Notes: a model not told the origin generated them from the sequence alone. A DNA stretch of 64,000 nt from Leptodontidium sp. MPI-SDFR-AT-0119 (GCA_020726505.1 JAHLEZ010000003.1:4278001-4342000); one strand, 5' to 3'. Shown: positions 1 to 12,209, numbered from the stretch's first letter. A program made the numbers and translations.

Positions 1-999
1 CATTGTATTGTTTCCAGAGGAGTTGCCCTGCATGCCCTGCATCAACATCGGATGTGACAACAGATGAAGAAACCCCCCTCCCATCTCACTCACGCACAAC
101 ATCGGCTTCCTCTTCCGAAGAACAAAGGAAGGACATTTGAGTGGAAGTTCCTGTTTATTGCTGATCCAATCCCAGTCCCTCGGTTGAATCGAAATGGGAG
201 ACGGACGATGTCACCCTGCAGGACACCAGACACCACAGCTCGCTTGGCGCCGCCACCGCATGGAGATTTGCACCAACCACCACCTTTTCCTCGGCCCTCC
301 TCCAACCCCTCCATTTTCAACTGCAATTCGCATTGGCGGGCGGGCATGATAAAAGGCAAGGCATCATGGAGTGCAGCTCAGGTGGGTGAAGAGTAGAAGT
401 GAAGTGAAGCCACGTTCTTTTTCTCGACGATCGTTCCCTCCTTCATCCTCTGCGTCCCCTTCCCGTCGCAAGTTCAGGTCAGGTCAGGTATCTTGGTATC
501 GCATCCTACCTTCAAGCCTTCATCGACGTCATCGCCGGTCCAACAAGCATCCCCTCCCTTTCTCGAACACCCTTGAGATTCGAAGAGCCTCGTCACGCCC
601 AAGCTCAAGCTTAAGCTCATTGCGCAAAATCAAGATTCATCCCTGTCAACACCCATCCATCCTTCATCACCAAGGCAGAGCAGAGCAGGGCAGGGCACGT
701 CCTCGGGGTGTTCCCAGCCTCGTATATTACCAGCGCACTATCACTTCCTCATCCCCTCTTCTCGCTCTGTTTCGTTCTTCCATCTCGACTCGACATACAT
801 TCGACTTGGATCTGTACTATACTGTACTATCTGATCTACAGTACCTCTCGCTCATCTTATCTCATCCAGATAGATCGAGAAAGATAGGATAGTCCAGCCT
901 CGTCGCAAAGTCTGAACCGAGATCAAATCAACACCAAACATCGCAACCACAACAATAACACCAACAACCACCTCGCGCAGAGATTAAAATACAGCAAAG
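1..999. other. Upstream region of the MARVEL-like gene, no gene seen
   Basis: Pyrimidine-rich sequence with several open but low-complexity frames rich in Ser, Arg and Pro and no recognisable domain. From about 740 onward it looks like a fungal promoter and 5' leader: CT-rich, then A/C-rich just before the ATG at 1000. I see no supported gene here. Confidence 0.5.
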
Positions 1000-1731
1000 A
1001 TGCTGTTCGGAATCTTCTTCGCCTTTTGGCGCTTCATGGAGATCATAACTCTGGTACGTCCTCACCATCTCCCTCTCTATCTCTCCATCCACAGCACACC
1101 CACACCCACACCCACATCCCCAGCCTCCTCCCGAGAACTAAAGAAAAATTCCCTCTAACACAAGCCCACCCCACAGATCCCAACAATGGGCATGCTCGCC
1201 TACTTCGTCAACATCTACGACCGCGCCAACGCCCTCACCCCAGACGACATCCTCGTCCTCTTCATCGTCTCCGTCCTCGCCCTAACTTGGGCCATCGCAA
1301 CCCTCTTCACCTACCACCGCTCCGCCAACAACTCGCGCTTCGTATCCTTCATCGACCTCCTCTTCGTGGGCGCCTTCATCGGCGGCGTCTACACCCTGCG
1401 CTACATCACCAACCAGAACTGCTCCAACGTCACCGTCGGCTCGCCGCACACGATCTCCTTTGGGGATTTCGGCAGCGCGACGGTACGAGGGATACATTTC
1501 AGCGCGAACAAGCAGTGCTCGATGAAGAAGGCGTGTTTTGCCTTCGGGATCATGAATATCATTTTCTTCTTCATCACGAGTATTCTTGCTTTCTTTCATG
1601 GCACGAATGGGAGCGACAGTAGGAGGGAGAAGACTTATGTTAGTAGGGAGACGCATGTTAGACATAGGAGGAGTGGGAGCCATCGCAGTCATCGCAGTTC
1701 GCATTCGGGGAGGAGACATGCTTATGTGTAG
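1000..1731 (+). CDS. MARVEL-like four-pass membrane protein
   Basis: Two exons: 1000-1053, a 123-nt intron (1054-1176, GTACGT...CACAG), then 1177-1731, giving 202 residues. Both exons join in phase 0. Four hydrophobic segments are visible. The first begins at the N-terminus (MLFGIFFAFWRFMEIITL) and runs on past the splice junction. The second is near residues 43-65, the third near 75-93, and the fourth near 135-155 (MNIIFFFITSILAFF). A pair of Cys and an N-glycosylation-like NCS lie between helices 3 and 4, which is the usual layout of fungal MARVEL-domain proteins of the plasma membrane. The tail is cytosolic-looking and very rich in Arg, His and Ser, ending in an SHRSHRSSHSGRRHAYV-like stretch. 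MARVEL is inferred from topology and overall look; the precise role is unknown. It converges on the DPH2 gene downstream. Confidence 0.72.
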
Positions 1732-2344
1732 ATGTGGGGGGAAGGTCAGGAGGAGATATGATGTGATGTAGGGGGGTGGGAGGAGGGGGTTGAAGAGGGA
1801 GTTTAACGCCCAGATGATGTATATGTTTTTCCTTTTGTTGGTTACGATATGACTTTTGATACCTGAGTGAAATGAATGGATGGATGGATGATTGAATGGG
1901 GGAATGTTCATTCATGTTTATGATACATACTACCGACTTACTTACTCTGTGGTGAGTGGCTTGAGTTGGGGTGCATGGCATGGCATGGCTAGCATGTCCG
2001 ATCTCGCTACGTCTATATCTATATCTATCTTATTGTATATGTAATGAATTGGAATGAACATCAAATTCAAATTCAAAAACAAAAAACAATCTTTTCGCTC
2101 GCTCAATCCCTTGGTCACTCGCTTACTGTACAAACAAACAAACGAACAAACAACCCCTTGATGTAAGCGAAGGTGAAACTTGCTCAGGGGGTAAGTAAAC
2201 AAACATAAACAGGAGTAGATGTAATTGAATCAGTGTCAATGTATCGGGGTATCATTTCTGTCCTGTCTTCCCTACTTCCCTACTTCTCCTCCCCTCTTTC
2301 TATTTTCGTCTACATCTACATCCTATCCCACCCTAACACCTCAC
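1732..2344. other. Convergent intergenic region
   Basis: Space between two converging genes, with short repeats such as GGATGGATGGATG (about 1876-1890) and CTATATCTATATCTATC (about 2011-2027). It presumably holds both 3' ends. No gene is recognised. Confidence 0.5.
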
Positions 2345-4273
2345 TCACCTCCTTTCCCCACCCTCCCCATCACCAACAACATACCCCCTCGCAACGCCGC
2401 TCCTTCCCTCCTCAACAACACCCGCCACCTCCCTCTCTTCCTGTACAAAATCACTCCCCAACCCCGTCCACGTCCTCTGCGTCCTCAGAAACTCCGCACC
2501 AGGACTCACTGCGCCGTTGATCGTCGCTAAATCACCTTTCGCTCTCTTGGTTAGGGATTTCGACGCTTCGGAGGGCTGAGGGGTGATGGCATTTGGCGAT
2601 TGTGATGGTTGATGAGCGGCGGTGGATGTGGAGCGCATAGGGCGAGAATTAGAGATATAGCGGCCGGTGCGAAGGTCGTAGACTGGTGGTTCTGATTCCG
2701 ATTCCGAGTCCTCATCCTCATCACCACCAGAACCACCAGTCTGTTCCCTTCCATTTCCACCCTCCTCCTCACTAACCCCTTCTTCCTTTCCTTCTCCTTC
2801 TCCCATTCCCGAACTTTCCTCACCAATCCCAAAATCATCCAACCCCCCAAAATCCCCCCTCCAACTCCCATCCCACCCCCTCCCCATCCCCCTCAGCGCA
2901 ACACCCAACTCAAACGGCGTAACCACGCCCTTATAAAAATCACTCCCCTCAATCAAACTACTCTCCCAACACCCTACTACCACCCAGCCTCCAATCTCGC
3001 TGAAGTTAGCGAGTTTGGCCGCATTTACTTTGCCGACGACGAAGGTATAGCTCTTCTTTCCCGCGCGGGAGATCATTTTCTTGAGGGAGGAGAGAGCGGT
3101 CAGGTGGTCTGAGACGGAGAGGGTGTTGATGAGGATCCCGAGGATGGGGGCGGTGGAGAGGGTTGTTAGGAGGGCGTAGCGGCGACGGAGGAGGAGTGAG
3201 GTATTTGCTTGGACAGATTGGGGCGTTGGTATTGGCGCATCTCCCGAATCAGAAGATGTCTGTGAAACTGTCGTGGGATAGATATACATCTCCCTCACCC
3301 TCGCCGCAAGCGTCAACAACAACGCTTTCGGCGGCTCTGCCACATGCCACAGCACATACTCCCCCAACCTCTCCCTAACACCCTCCTCCACCTTCCGATT
3401 CGGCACCACACTCCCCGGATCCCTAACCACCTCCGGCGCCGTCAAATTCGTATACCCCAACTCCCTCAACGCCTCCACCAGTTTCGGGATGTGGATCTGA
3501 TACGTGATATCCGCCATCAGAAGGACTTTCTCCTCGCGATCAGGGAACGTCTGGGTGAATGATGAGACGGCAGTGGGGAGGGAGAGGGGTTGAGATGTGT
3601 AGATGTAGATTACGGGGAGGCGGGTCGTGGGCGAGAGACAGGACCGTCCGTAATGGATTACTACGTCGGCGGAGACGTGTTCGGCTGCTATTTCGTCGAC
3701 GCAGCAGGAGCCGTAGGATGTATCTGCTAGGATGTAGAAGCGGATTCTCTGGTTTTGGTCTGGGTCTGTGTTTGCAGTCTTTGTTTTCGAATCTGTGATC
3801 GAGGACTGTTTCTGCCCGTTCTGTAATACCACTTTCGCGGCTGCGTAAACGTCTGCGGATGGAGATGTAGATGTCGATTCCGAGGTCGAGAGAGCGTTGA
3901 AATCAGTCTCCAATTCTTCAATTCTCTTATTCTTATCACCATCCCCGCCCTCCACTCCCTCTTTGATATCCCCTCCCTCCTCCCACCCCTCACAACCACC
4001 CTCCAAAGCCCCCACAACCCTCCCCGCAACACCCAACATCCCATCCGGGAACTGCAGCGCAACCCTCCTAAACCCACCCCTCATAACCTCTCTCACCGTC
4101 CGTTCAATCTCAAACACCTCTCTGAACGCCCCCTCATTATCCCTATATATCTCCGTGAACGCGGATGCGGATGTAGAGGAGGAGGTCGGCGTGGGGTCTT
4201 CGAAGATGTGCGATTCCGGGGTCGAGAGGATGGGTGCTTGGGTTGGAGGGGGTTGGGGTTGGGGTGTAGTCAT
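2345..4273 (-). CDS. DPH2: Diphthamide biosynthesis protein 2 (Dph2)
   Basis: A single 642-residue open frame. Dph2 pairs with Dph1 in the [4Fe-4S] radical enzyme that moves the 3-amino-3-carboxypropyl group of S-adenosylmethionine onto a histidine of elongation factor 2, the first step of diphthamide synthesis in the cytosol. Family landmarks seen: VALQFPDGML near residue 75; FYILADTSYGSCCVDEIA with the first cluster Cys and HYGRSCLSP with the second in the middle; and GGWVVVGCWESS with the third. The C-terminal third contains a long acidic, Gly/Glu/Ser-rich insertion before PVYDLRTGRYIS, a disordered addition that makes it about 100 residues longer than yeast Dph2. The start at 4273 is the first ATG of the frame and is followed by a Pro/Gln-rich leader. 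Upstream lies a roughly 0.9-kb gap to the next gene on the same strand. Confidence 0.93.
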   Translation of the reverse strand: MTTPQPQPPPTQAPILSTPESHIFEDPTPTSSSTSASAFTEIYRDNEGAFREVFEIERTVREVMRGGFRRVALQFPDGMLGVAGRVVGALEGGCEGWEEGGDIKEGVEGGDGDKNKRIEELETDFNALSTSESTSTSPSADVYAAAKVVLQNGQKQSSITDSKTKTANTDPDQNQRIRFYILADTSYGSCCVDEIAAEHVSADVVIHYGRSCLSPTTRLPVIYIYTSQPLSLPTAVSSFTQTFPDREEKVLLMADITYQIHIPKLVEALRELGYTNLTAPEVVRDPGSVVPNRKVEEGVRERLGEYVLWHVAEPPKALLLTLAARVREMYIYPTTVSQTSSDSGDAPIPTPQSVQANTSLLLRRRYALLTTLSTAPILGILINTLSVSDHLTALSSLKKMISRAGKKSYTFVVGKVNAAKLANFSEIGGWVVVGCWESSLIEGSDFYKGVVTPFELGVALRGMGRGWDGSWRGDFGGLDDFGIGEESSGMGEGEGKEEGVSEEEGGNGREQTGGSGGDEDEDSESESEPPVYDLRTGRYISNSRPMRSTSTAAHQPSQSPNAITPQPSEASKSLTKRAKGDLATINGAVSPGAEFLRTQRTWTGLGSDFVQEEREVAGVVEEGRSGVARGYVVGDGEGGERR

Positions 4274-5193
4274 TGTTTCTATTGACGTGAGATGTTGTGT
4301 TATTTACGTGTAAGAGATGAGAGAAGATTGGAAAAGAGGGGTGATGAGTTGATATGAAGCAATCGTCAAAAAGAGAAACCTGGAAATGAGGGGCGTTGTT
4401 TTGGAGGGGTAATATTTTTCTGCCATTCTGCCATTTCCGCCCAAAGCGGTGAGTGCTCTGTTTTGAAAATGCTCAAATCTGATTTGTCAGAGGGATTTTG
4501 AAGCTCGTTTACATTGTCCCCTGCCCCTCCTCCCCTTCCCTTCCCCATCAAAAATTAAAACAACCCCTCACCATACAATCAATAAACCAATGGAAGTCAC
4601 AATAAACAAGATAATTCATTATTTTTTTTAAATTCTCTCTCATTAATACCATCGCGCCTTTTAATTACCTAGCAAAAAAAAGAGCGCTCGCTTGCTCGCT
4701 CGCTCAAGTCCATGCATACGCCGCGCTCATCTCATCGCATCGCTAGAACACAAGAGCTATGCCCGCTCATCCGCTCACTCGCTAGACTGTTTATGCCATG
4801 AAAAAGAGAGGAAGAGAACCATGAACTCCATCCATCCATCCAGCCTAGGAAAGTACCCTCAGCAAAAACGAGGGAAAGTGGACTGAAAAAAAAGGAAGAT
4901 CCTAAGCTTTCGCGCGTGTCCATCCAATGATCATCGCAGGTAGATGATCAAACCCACCCCCTCAATATGTACCCCTCCATGTAAAATCCCGCATGCCTAT
5001 CATCTCATCTCATCTCAACCCATATGAACCCATATGCACCCAACATGCATGTATCATCTCCATCCATCCATCCATCAATCATAAGCAAAGCCACCCCTCA
5101 GCAGTAAAAAGCACAAGGGGAAAAAGATCAGTAAACTGAATGGGTATCGAACCAGAAAAAACTTCGCCAAATATACAACAACAAACAAACACA
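4274..5193. other. Intergenic region between DPH2 and the DUF8004-like gene
   Basis: DPH2 promoter side plus the 3' end of the upstream gene. It contains repeats of GCTCGCTCGCTC type (about 4685-4705), CATCTCATCTCATCTCA (about 5000-5016) and CCATCCATCCATCCATC (about 5062-5076). No gene is recognised. Confidence 0.45.
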
Positions 5194-7806
5194 TCACATC
5201 CTATCTCCGAAACTGTATTCGTCGAAATCCTTGATGCTGTAACCAGCCTTCTGTGGAGGAATGACATAATCATTCTTTGGTCCAACACGGTGACTGTACT
5301 CCCTACGCTCGTCTCTCTCCATGTACTCCCTACTCTCTTCGCGAATTGGCCACTCGTCTAGCTTTTCGATACCGGGTGCGTAACCACTGTAGCTTGTGCC
5401 TTCGGGTTCCTTGCGACCATTGCTGCGACGTCCAGAGGATTTGGCGGAGATACTGGTGTTGGTGAGGGTTGGGGATCGCATGGTCGAAGAACCAGCATCA
5501 CTGGATGCAACAGATGGAGCTGAAGAGCGGATAGATTGGGTGTGTTGACCTCGGCGGGAAATCATGACTGGAGCCTCGGGTTGCCAGGTATCACGAACAG
5601 TCCAGCAGTGAGAACCGACGTGGCTTGCCTCTTGGATATTCTGGTTTGCTCCTTTCCAAGGTGGTGTACCTCGGAGACGAGGATTGAGGTGATACGAGAC
5701 TTCGCTTGTGTAGCGAAGGTTGGGTGTATCGACGGAGACCGAGGCGAGAGTTTGAAGGATTCCGTAGATCAAAACCCACCGACCGCGACGAGCTGCGTAT
5801 GGATCGACATCACCGGCTCGATCTCCCTTCTCAAACCTAACATATGCATCGACCAGATCATTGTTGACAAAGTCGGATCCGAGGAGGTAGATGTTGGTTG
5901 ATTCCGTATATGCCAAAGCAGCCTTACGCTCAGCCATCTTGTCTTCAGCAGGCTTATTTGACTTCTTGTTCGCCTTGAACAGATTCTCCTTCGACTCGGT
6001 CCGAGTTGGTTGAGAGTCTGGGACAAGTGGGTAAGGGTGCGGGATGTGTGGGAACTTGTGACGATTGTCATACGCGACAAGAATATCCGTGAAAGGAAGA
6101 TCTTGCGTGTCAGCATCAAACCCTCTATTGCTTGGATGAATGATATTCCACTTCCGACCACTTCGCTCCTCCGAACAATCCCATGCAACCTCTCGATTTA
6201 CCAGGTAGTCGTAGAGCGATCCGAAATCCTTCTGTAGCTTTTGTGCCAGACCTCTAGTGAGCCATTGTTCATGTCCCTCGGGCTGAGCCGGTGGCCAGGA
6301 CTCATAAGTGCTCTGGTAATGTAGTAGGAAGAACTTTCGCAGGCGTTCAAAGGCCGCTCGAGCAGGTGGGGGGTGAGAACTCATCATAGGCCACATATCT
6401 CCGAAATCGAAGTCCGTGAAACGGTTCTCGCAGTTGTTGACTCGTACTTGAACCTCCAAGCTAGCTCGCTCGAGAAGTGCTCTGGTGATTGGAGTGACAT
6501 ATCGAAAATCAGGAGCGCTCTCAAGACGGCGGTACATTCCAGAACTGTGAACATATGCCTCTCTCCAACCCTCCTCCCAGCGAACAGAAGAACTCTCACT
6601 CCAAGCAAGCAGAGCAGCAGCCGCAGATGGGTTCTCTCGTACATCATCAATTCCCTTGTTGACAACATAATCGATTATCATACCAGCTGCATCAATCTCG
6701 TCTGGCATGTAGATCTCAAGACGATCATGTAGATCGCTCAGAGCCTGGTAGAGATTCAAACCAACAAGTGAAGTTTGGTACAGAAGCGCAAACACATTCC
6801 GGGTGGTGACTTGATGGCGAATTATCTCGGTTTTGGATTGATTCAGGGGAGCTGGGAAGTAGATTTCATAGGAGATCTGTCCATCAAATCCACCAGAGAT
6901 GCTGCCTTCTGACGTGGGAGGTGTTGGGTGACGTTGTCTACCTCCTTGAGCCATATGAGGGTTTCGCATACCGGGAGAACTGATTGGAGAAGGTGGCATG
7001 CTGAAATTGTTTCCCTCATCAATTGAACCCTCACGGAGCAAAGTGATAAGAAATCGGGACTCAGTCTGCTCAATAACATGGGAGGATAGTCTGAATGAAG
7101 GTGGTGGTCTGGATGCATGGTGAGTGTCGTGGCCGAAGAAGATGAGGGTATCTCCATTGGGGTCCCAAAGTTCCGGATCCTTTCGAAGCTTGTTCCATGG
7201 CATAGGAGCTCTTCCAGAACCCATCCATCGCTTGAGCTGTGGTCCTTGAGGGACTGGGGGAAGCTTGCCTGCTGGTGGCGCAGGTCGCATGAATTCCGGC
7301 TCTCGATTTCTGGGGATGGCAGGAGGGATGTACTCGCCGGTATCCAGCTCCGAGACATCATAACGATAAGTCGCCGCCGTGGTCGGTCTGTAATCATTTG
7401 CTAGACTCTCCTCTCCCTTCTTCTTCTTCTTGCCACCAAAACTCAGGACGCCCCTGATCTTCTCGCTCTGCTTGTCCATCTTGGTTCTGAATGACGACTT
7501 CTCAATCCCGGACACATCAATGACGGGAACCTGCGGCTTGCGGACACGCGCATATGCAAGATCGTCCGAGCCACCAGAGACATTTGTCCGGATGGTAGAA
7601 ATCTCATTGTTCTGGCTTCTGAAAGGCACGTCGGTCATGTATTGAGGCAGGCGGCCTTGCGGCATGGGGAAATCGCCAATTGACAGAGCCTTGTCGGATG
7701 GTTGCTTGTCTGACTCTCCATCGTTGCTCACAGCGCCTCCGGCTGCATCCCGCTCAGTCTTGATCTTTGTCTTCTCCTTGCGCACATATGCGCTCCTGCC
7801 AGACAT
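5194..7806 (-). CDS. Conserved fungal protein, probably DUF8004 family
   Basis: An uninterrupted 870-residue frame starting at an ATG (7806) read MSGRSAYVRKEKTKIKTER. The N-terminal quarter is disordered and carries a Lys cluster (GKKKKKG). A proline-rich strip follows, then a folded region beginning around WMGSGRAPMPWNKLRKDPELWDP, with GDTLIFFG and RFLITLLREG. A block with YEIYFPAP and the helix-rich YQTSLVGLNLYQALSDLHDRLEIY comes next, then DIVA-like DILVAYDNRH. The C-terminal part includes GRWVLIYGILQTLASVSVDTPNLRY and YHLNPRLRGTPPW, which I associate with a Pezizomycotina-only family of unknown function (DUF8004). The C-terminus is Ser-rich and then charged. No catalytic residues or membrane segments are evident. 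The family assignment is from memory of its style; I cannot name a function. Confidence 0.8.
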   Translation of the reverse strand: MSGRSAYVRKEKTKIKTERDAAGGAVSNDGESDKQPSDKALSIGDFPMPQGRLPQYMTDVPFRSQNNEISTIRTNVSGGSDDLAYARVRKPQVPVIDVSGIEKSSFRTKMDKQSEKIRGVLSFGGKKKKKGEESLANDYRPTTAATYRYDVSELDTGEYIPPAIPRNREPEFMRPAPPAGKLPPVPQGPQLKRWMGSGRAPMPWNKLRKDPELWDPNGDTLIFFGHDTHHASRPPPSFRLSSHVIEQTESRFLITLLREGSIDEGNNFSMPPSPISSPGMRNPHMAQGGRQRHPTPPTSEGSISGGFDGQISYEIYFPAPLNQSKTEIIRHQVTTRNVFALLYQTSLVGLNLYQALSDLHDRLEIYMPDEIDAAGMIIDYVVNKGIDDVRENPSAAAALLAWSESSSVRWEEGWREAYVHSSGMYRRLESAPDFRYVTPITRALLERASLEVQVRVNNCENRFTDFDFGDMWPMMSSHPPPARAAFERLRKFFLLHYQSTYESWPPAQPEGHEQWLTRGLAQKLQKDFGSLYDYLVNREVAWDCSEERSGRKWNIIHPSNRGFDADTQDLPFTDILVAYDNRHKFPHIPHPYPLVPDSQPTRTESKENLFKANKKSNKPAEDKMAERKAALAYTESTNIYLLGSDFVNNDLVDAYVRFEKGDRAGDVDPYAARRGRWVLIYGILQTLASVSVDTPNLRYTSEVSYHLNPRLRGTPPWKGANQNIQEASHVGSHCWTVRDTWQPEAPVMISRRGQHTQSIRSSAPSVASSDAGSSTMRSPTLTNTSISAKSSGRRSNGRKEPEGTSYSGYAPGIEKLDEWPIREESREYMERDERREYSHRVGPKNDYVIPPQKAGYSIKDFDEYSFGDRM

Positions 7807-8681
7807 CTTGGTGGAGTGTTGGCGATCTTAGAGATCGAACATGGGTTGTGGCGAGGAAGGTGCGATTTGATTCGAAGGTGACGGTCGATCTCGATAGAGG
7901 GACCCTTGACCTTAACAGATCAATTGCGCCGGACGTGATAACAGTTGTTTCGACGGTAGCACAAGCAAATCCAGTACCCGGTGGTCTGGTGATGTTTATG
8001 GAAAGAAAAGAAGGGAGAGCGACCGGAGTTGGTTCGAGGGAGTAGTTTGGTATAGATTAGAAACGACCGTGGGGCAGAGTCGTAGGGCTGTGAATTTATT
8101 AACGAGGCGAGGCTGTGCTGCTGTATTAAGTGGTGAGGTGCGGTGTTGATGCGAAAGAGTTCAGCTTTCGAGGCAGAACAAAAGTTAGCAGATGCTCAGC
8201 CGGGCCACAAGAGCAGCAGCGGGTATTGTTCAAAAGAAAGATGTACACACCAAAAGAAAAGGCGGACGGAGGTATGCAGCTTATGCCAAGAGAGTGATGG
8301 TTGTAACGGGTTTTGGTGGTGGTAGAAACAGAACTCGAAGAGGGAGGGAGGGTGAGGGTGGTTGACTGTGGGATGAGATGGGATGGATGGAGGGAGGGGT
8401 GACGGTCGGGTCGGGCCAAGAGAGGGCTGGGCTAGATAGAGCGAGAGAGGGAGGGAGGGCAATATTTGCTTTTTCAAGAGAGCGAGCCAATTGATAGATG
8501 ATGGATGGATCAGTTCGAACACCAAGTGAGGAAGGGTGGTTTCTGAAGTGTACAGAGAGTACCGAAGAGTGGAAGCGTGGAAGACGATGGGTACGGATTG
8601 ACTGGAGAAGATACTTTTTTGACTTTCATGGGGAAACGCAGGGTGTCTTTTTTTTCCCACGCGGTCTCACGGTGGGTGCAT

Positions 8682-8708
8682 CAGCAGCAGCAGCAGCAGC
8701 AACAGCAG
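8682..8708. repeat. CAG trinucleotide microsatellite
   Basis: About nine CAG units with one interruption (CAA near 8700). It is in non-coding sequence upstream of the DUF8004-like gene. Confidence 0.9.
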
Positions 8709-9035
8709 TCAGCCTGTGAAAGCGAGGCAAAGCTTCCACTCCTGGCAGATCCGCGATGTGGTGGAGTAGAAATTGATAGACTCCAGTGAGCAAGTCCCTA
8801 GAGGTAAATACTTGCCTAGTATTCGCTGATGAGCCCTGGTTTGGTGGGCCTGCCTTGCCTTGGAGCCTTCGAGACCTCGCCGTTGTTGTCCGTCGAGGAG
8901 TCGAGATCCGCTGCCAGTCCTTGTCTAGTCCACCTGGGCAATATGGTGCAGCCTGTCCTGTTCTGTTCTGTTCTGTTCTATCATGTCCTATCCTTGACTG
9001 CTTGCAGCTTAGCTAGGCTAGGACAAGACAGACCA

Positions 9036-9060
9036 CTGCACTGCACTGCACTGCACTGCA
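9036..9060. repeat. CTGCA pentanucleotide repeat
   Basis: Five perfect tandem copies of CTGCA. A second short pentamer run, (TTCTG)n, lies nearby at about 8958-8979. Confidence 0.9.
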
Positions 9061-10993
9061 TCACCGAATACCGATGATCCGAAACCAGCCTGATGGGACA
9101 GGGCAATCAATACAGTATTAGTAGACAGCAGCAAGACCAAGCAAGGCTAGCTTAACATATAAAGAAAAATACCAATAAACTAAAACGCAGTAAACAACTT
9201 CCACCACCTTCACATTCGCCTGATTCGGACTGCTACGATAAAATAAAAGTTGGGGGTCACTTCAAGTCTCACTCTAACCTAACCTACGGAGGTAAGTCTC
9301 ACACAGTCTCACTCACAACCCTAAAGCAAAAGCCACCCTCGGCAAGCAATCCGGATATGCAGTAGCGTAGCAACCGGCTTTTCAGGGGGTGAAGGAGAGG
9401 GGGGAAGCCCGCCCTAGGTCAAGAAGGTAAACAACCAGTACAAGTGGATTCGCTTACAGGACCCAAGAAGCATGGGCATGGCGACATGAAATATGAGGTA
9501 GAGATAAGGATTTGGATGGATGTGGTAAGGTCTGATGATATCACATTTTTACCTCATCGGCCGACAACTAAATTGTGGATTTGATTGGCAAGAAAGGGGG
9601 GGGCGTGTTCGTTGTTTTATTGCTAGGTACAGGGAGAGCGAGCATGCCTGTGTCTGGCAAGGACCAGTTTTAGTTCATGCAAACAACTAACCATGTTTCC
9701 CACATGGCAGTGGTGCAGTGCACACGCGAGAGATATGCTGATATTGGTTTAATTAATTGATATGGGGTCCTGTCCTGGATCTTGTGTTCCCATGCAAGGG
9801 GGGAGTTGATTCATTAATTATCCCCGCGAGTTAGATCTATCTTTCCAGGGTAGGATTTGAGGTGCGTCTGTTTGTCTGTGCATCCATCGAATCCATCGCA
9901 TCACAACGCATCTCTTTTTCCCCCTGGATTTCACCCACACTTCTCGTGAGATGGAACATGGAATGGAAGCATCTCCTCTCTTGAAGGGGAAGGTATACGT
10001 GGCTTCCTTCTCAAGTACCAACACTACTTACCCTACACCAACAAGATAACAAACGACCACCTTCCCTCTTGGCATCTTTCTCCGCATTTCAGGAACATCT
10101 AGAACTTCCCTCACAACCGGGGATGCACCATACATAACGCTGTAAGTTAAACTAACATATCTAAGTAAGCTTCGAGAAGAAACGTTCCAACGTTTTGAAC
10201 TTGCAGCCAGCCAGTACTAGCACTGGTAAATTAGGACCTAAGAAAGCTAAGGTAGAGTGCTCCATGCTTCGGAGTAAAGTCAATTACCAACCTAGCTTCA
10301 AGCCTCTCCCTTTTCGTCTCCGATGTATCTCGACCGTTCAGTCAGCTTCTTCCTTCCGTTCGGACTCGCTGACCTATCAAAGTCTGACCCCCTAACTGGG
10401 CAGCCGCCTCGTCTATTAATCTACAACACTTATAGCAAGGAAAAGTATCTACGGTATTCAGGAGTTTTGAATTCTCCGCGACCAGTCACTTTTCAACACC
10501 ACAAAAACTTCAATTCAGAAGAAGAGAGTTCTTGAAAAGCCTCTTCCGTGAGTGAAACTTTGCACATTCGTCAAGCCTCAATTCAAGCCCCAGCCGTCAC
10601 CGCCCCCCCCCCCTTCCCGTCTCTCTTATCAAGATTAATCCTACTGTATACAGAAAAAGCCGTTGGTATCTATCTCCCTATTCCGTCTTTATCTCTCTGC
10701 CGCTCCCTCCCCTTCCACCTGCATGTCAACCCGTAAGCCTGCAAGGTCCAGGTACACGACAAGGTTCATTCACCCACCACACACACGCGCGGTATGAAAG
10801 TCGCATTTTTCGTCAATGGCTGCAGATTTTTCCAGGGTTTACTTCGTACTGCATGTACCAAAAAGGAAATAAAATAAAATAAAATATTGAAAAGCCGAGA
10901 TAGAGAAAACGCCTCTTCTGTACTCCGTAAGTACGAATACCTGGGCAATTACATGGCTATGAGAAGAAAAGGAAAGTATAATATCGATTTTAA

Positions 10994-11009
10994 CCCCCCC
11001 CCCCCCCCC
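10994..11009. repeat. Poly-C run of 16
   Basis: Sixteen consecutive C followed by a T run. The exact length is a likely weak point of the sequence assembly. Confidence 0.85.
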
Positions 11010-12185
11010 TTTTTTATTTATTTTTCTCACTCTCTTCATGTGCCTTTGTACAAATCTGGGGTTTGGTTGCGAGAGTTCTGGATTCTCCTTCCCTCCCCTT
11101 CCCTTCCCTTTATGGCTTCGTCGCGGTCTCTCTTCGGTCTCAGCGTCCCAAGCAGTTCTCGACTCCAATTCTCAATATTCCCTACAACAAGGGGAAAAAA
11201 TCTCGAGAAACATCACACGAAACCCCCTTTCCGTTTACCTCTTTTTTTTTTATTATTTTTTTTAAAACAAACTCAACATCGTTCAAATCAAATCAGATCA
11301 AAGCAGATCAGATCAGATCAACAAGCGGGTAGCGGAGCGGAGCGGAATTAAAATACCTACCTACCAACCCTACCACTCACAGACCTCGGACTCGGTCCAT
11401 CATCCCGAGTCAGCGGGGCTCGCGGGTCGCCAGGTACGAAAGTCAGTGCGCTCGCTCTGTCCTGTCTTGTATCTCCTAGCGTACTGTACCGGTCCGTACA
11501 GTGGCGTTGATAACAAGTACAGAGCGGAAGGACCGACCCTTTTGTAGCGAATGCACCGGCGCGCTTACGATACAACCTGAAGTGTTGGTACGGCGAGTGT
11601 GGCTCCGTAATTGGTTTGGTTTGGTTTATATCTACCGAGTACGGAGTACGAACTAGCAGAGATAGAAGTAGTACGAAGTAGATGGCGAGAGGAGAGGAGA
11701 TACGGTAGGTATGTTTCGGAAAGAGTACGAGTAGCAGAAATGGACGGAGTGTGTTGAGAATCGGGATTGGGTTGAGTTAAGTTTCGAAGAAGCTTGTGTG
11801 AGATTGTTAGAAGTATATCGAGATTCAAAGCTTCGGTCTTTACTTTACTTTAGTCTGCTCCGTATGAGTGATGGTTTGAGTTTAAAGGGCTGGATGAAGC
11901 AATTCTAGACTTCACATACTTTCGGAAGCATCTTCTTGACACAGCAACCAAGTACCGTAAAGTAGACTTTTTTCTCACGTTTCTACTTCTACTTTCGTTT
12001 ATTTAAATTTACTTAGCTTACCGTTTAAACAACCCCACGCAGCCTGGCTCTCCTCTACTTTCCTTTCCTGGGGAAAATGCAATACCGTGAAGTGCCGGTA
12101 CCGCACCGTAAATTATCAACAAGAAAAGTCAAAATGGTGGAGCTACCTACTACTCACTCGCTCGGCCACCATCACCATCAGCGAG

Positions 12186-12209
12186 ACGAAACGAAACGAA
12201 ACGAAACGA
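12186..12209. repeat. CGAAA pentanucleotide repeat
   Basis: Four to five tandem ACGAA/CGAAA units in gene-free DNA. Confidence 0.85.

Larger units (their letters stand above)
7807..9160. other. Promoter side of the DUF8004-like gene
   Basis: Upstream of a minus-strand gene. The sequence is CT/GA-strand-biased: GAGGGAGGGAGGG-type purine tracts on the plus strand (about 8337-8460) are pyrimidine tracts on the coding strand, as in many fungal promoters and leaders. Two microsatellites are listed separately. No gene is recognised. Confidence 0.4.

Noticed and set aside
64..892. Overlapping open frames of 110 and 173 codons
   Set aside because: Low-complexity Ser/Pro/Arg translations without domain or intron logic; better explained as promoter and leader of the MARVEL-like gene.
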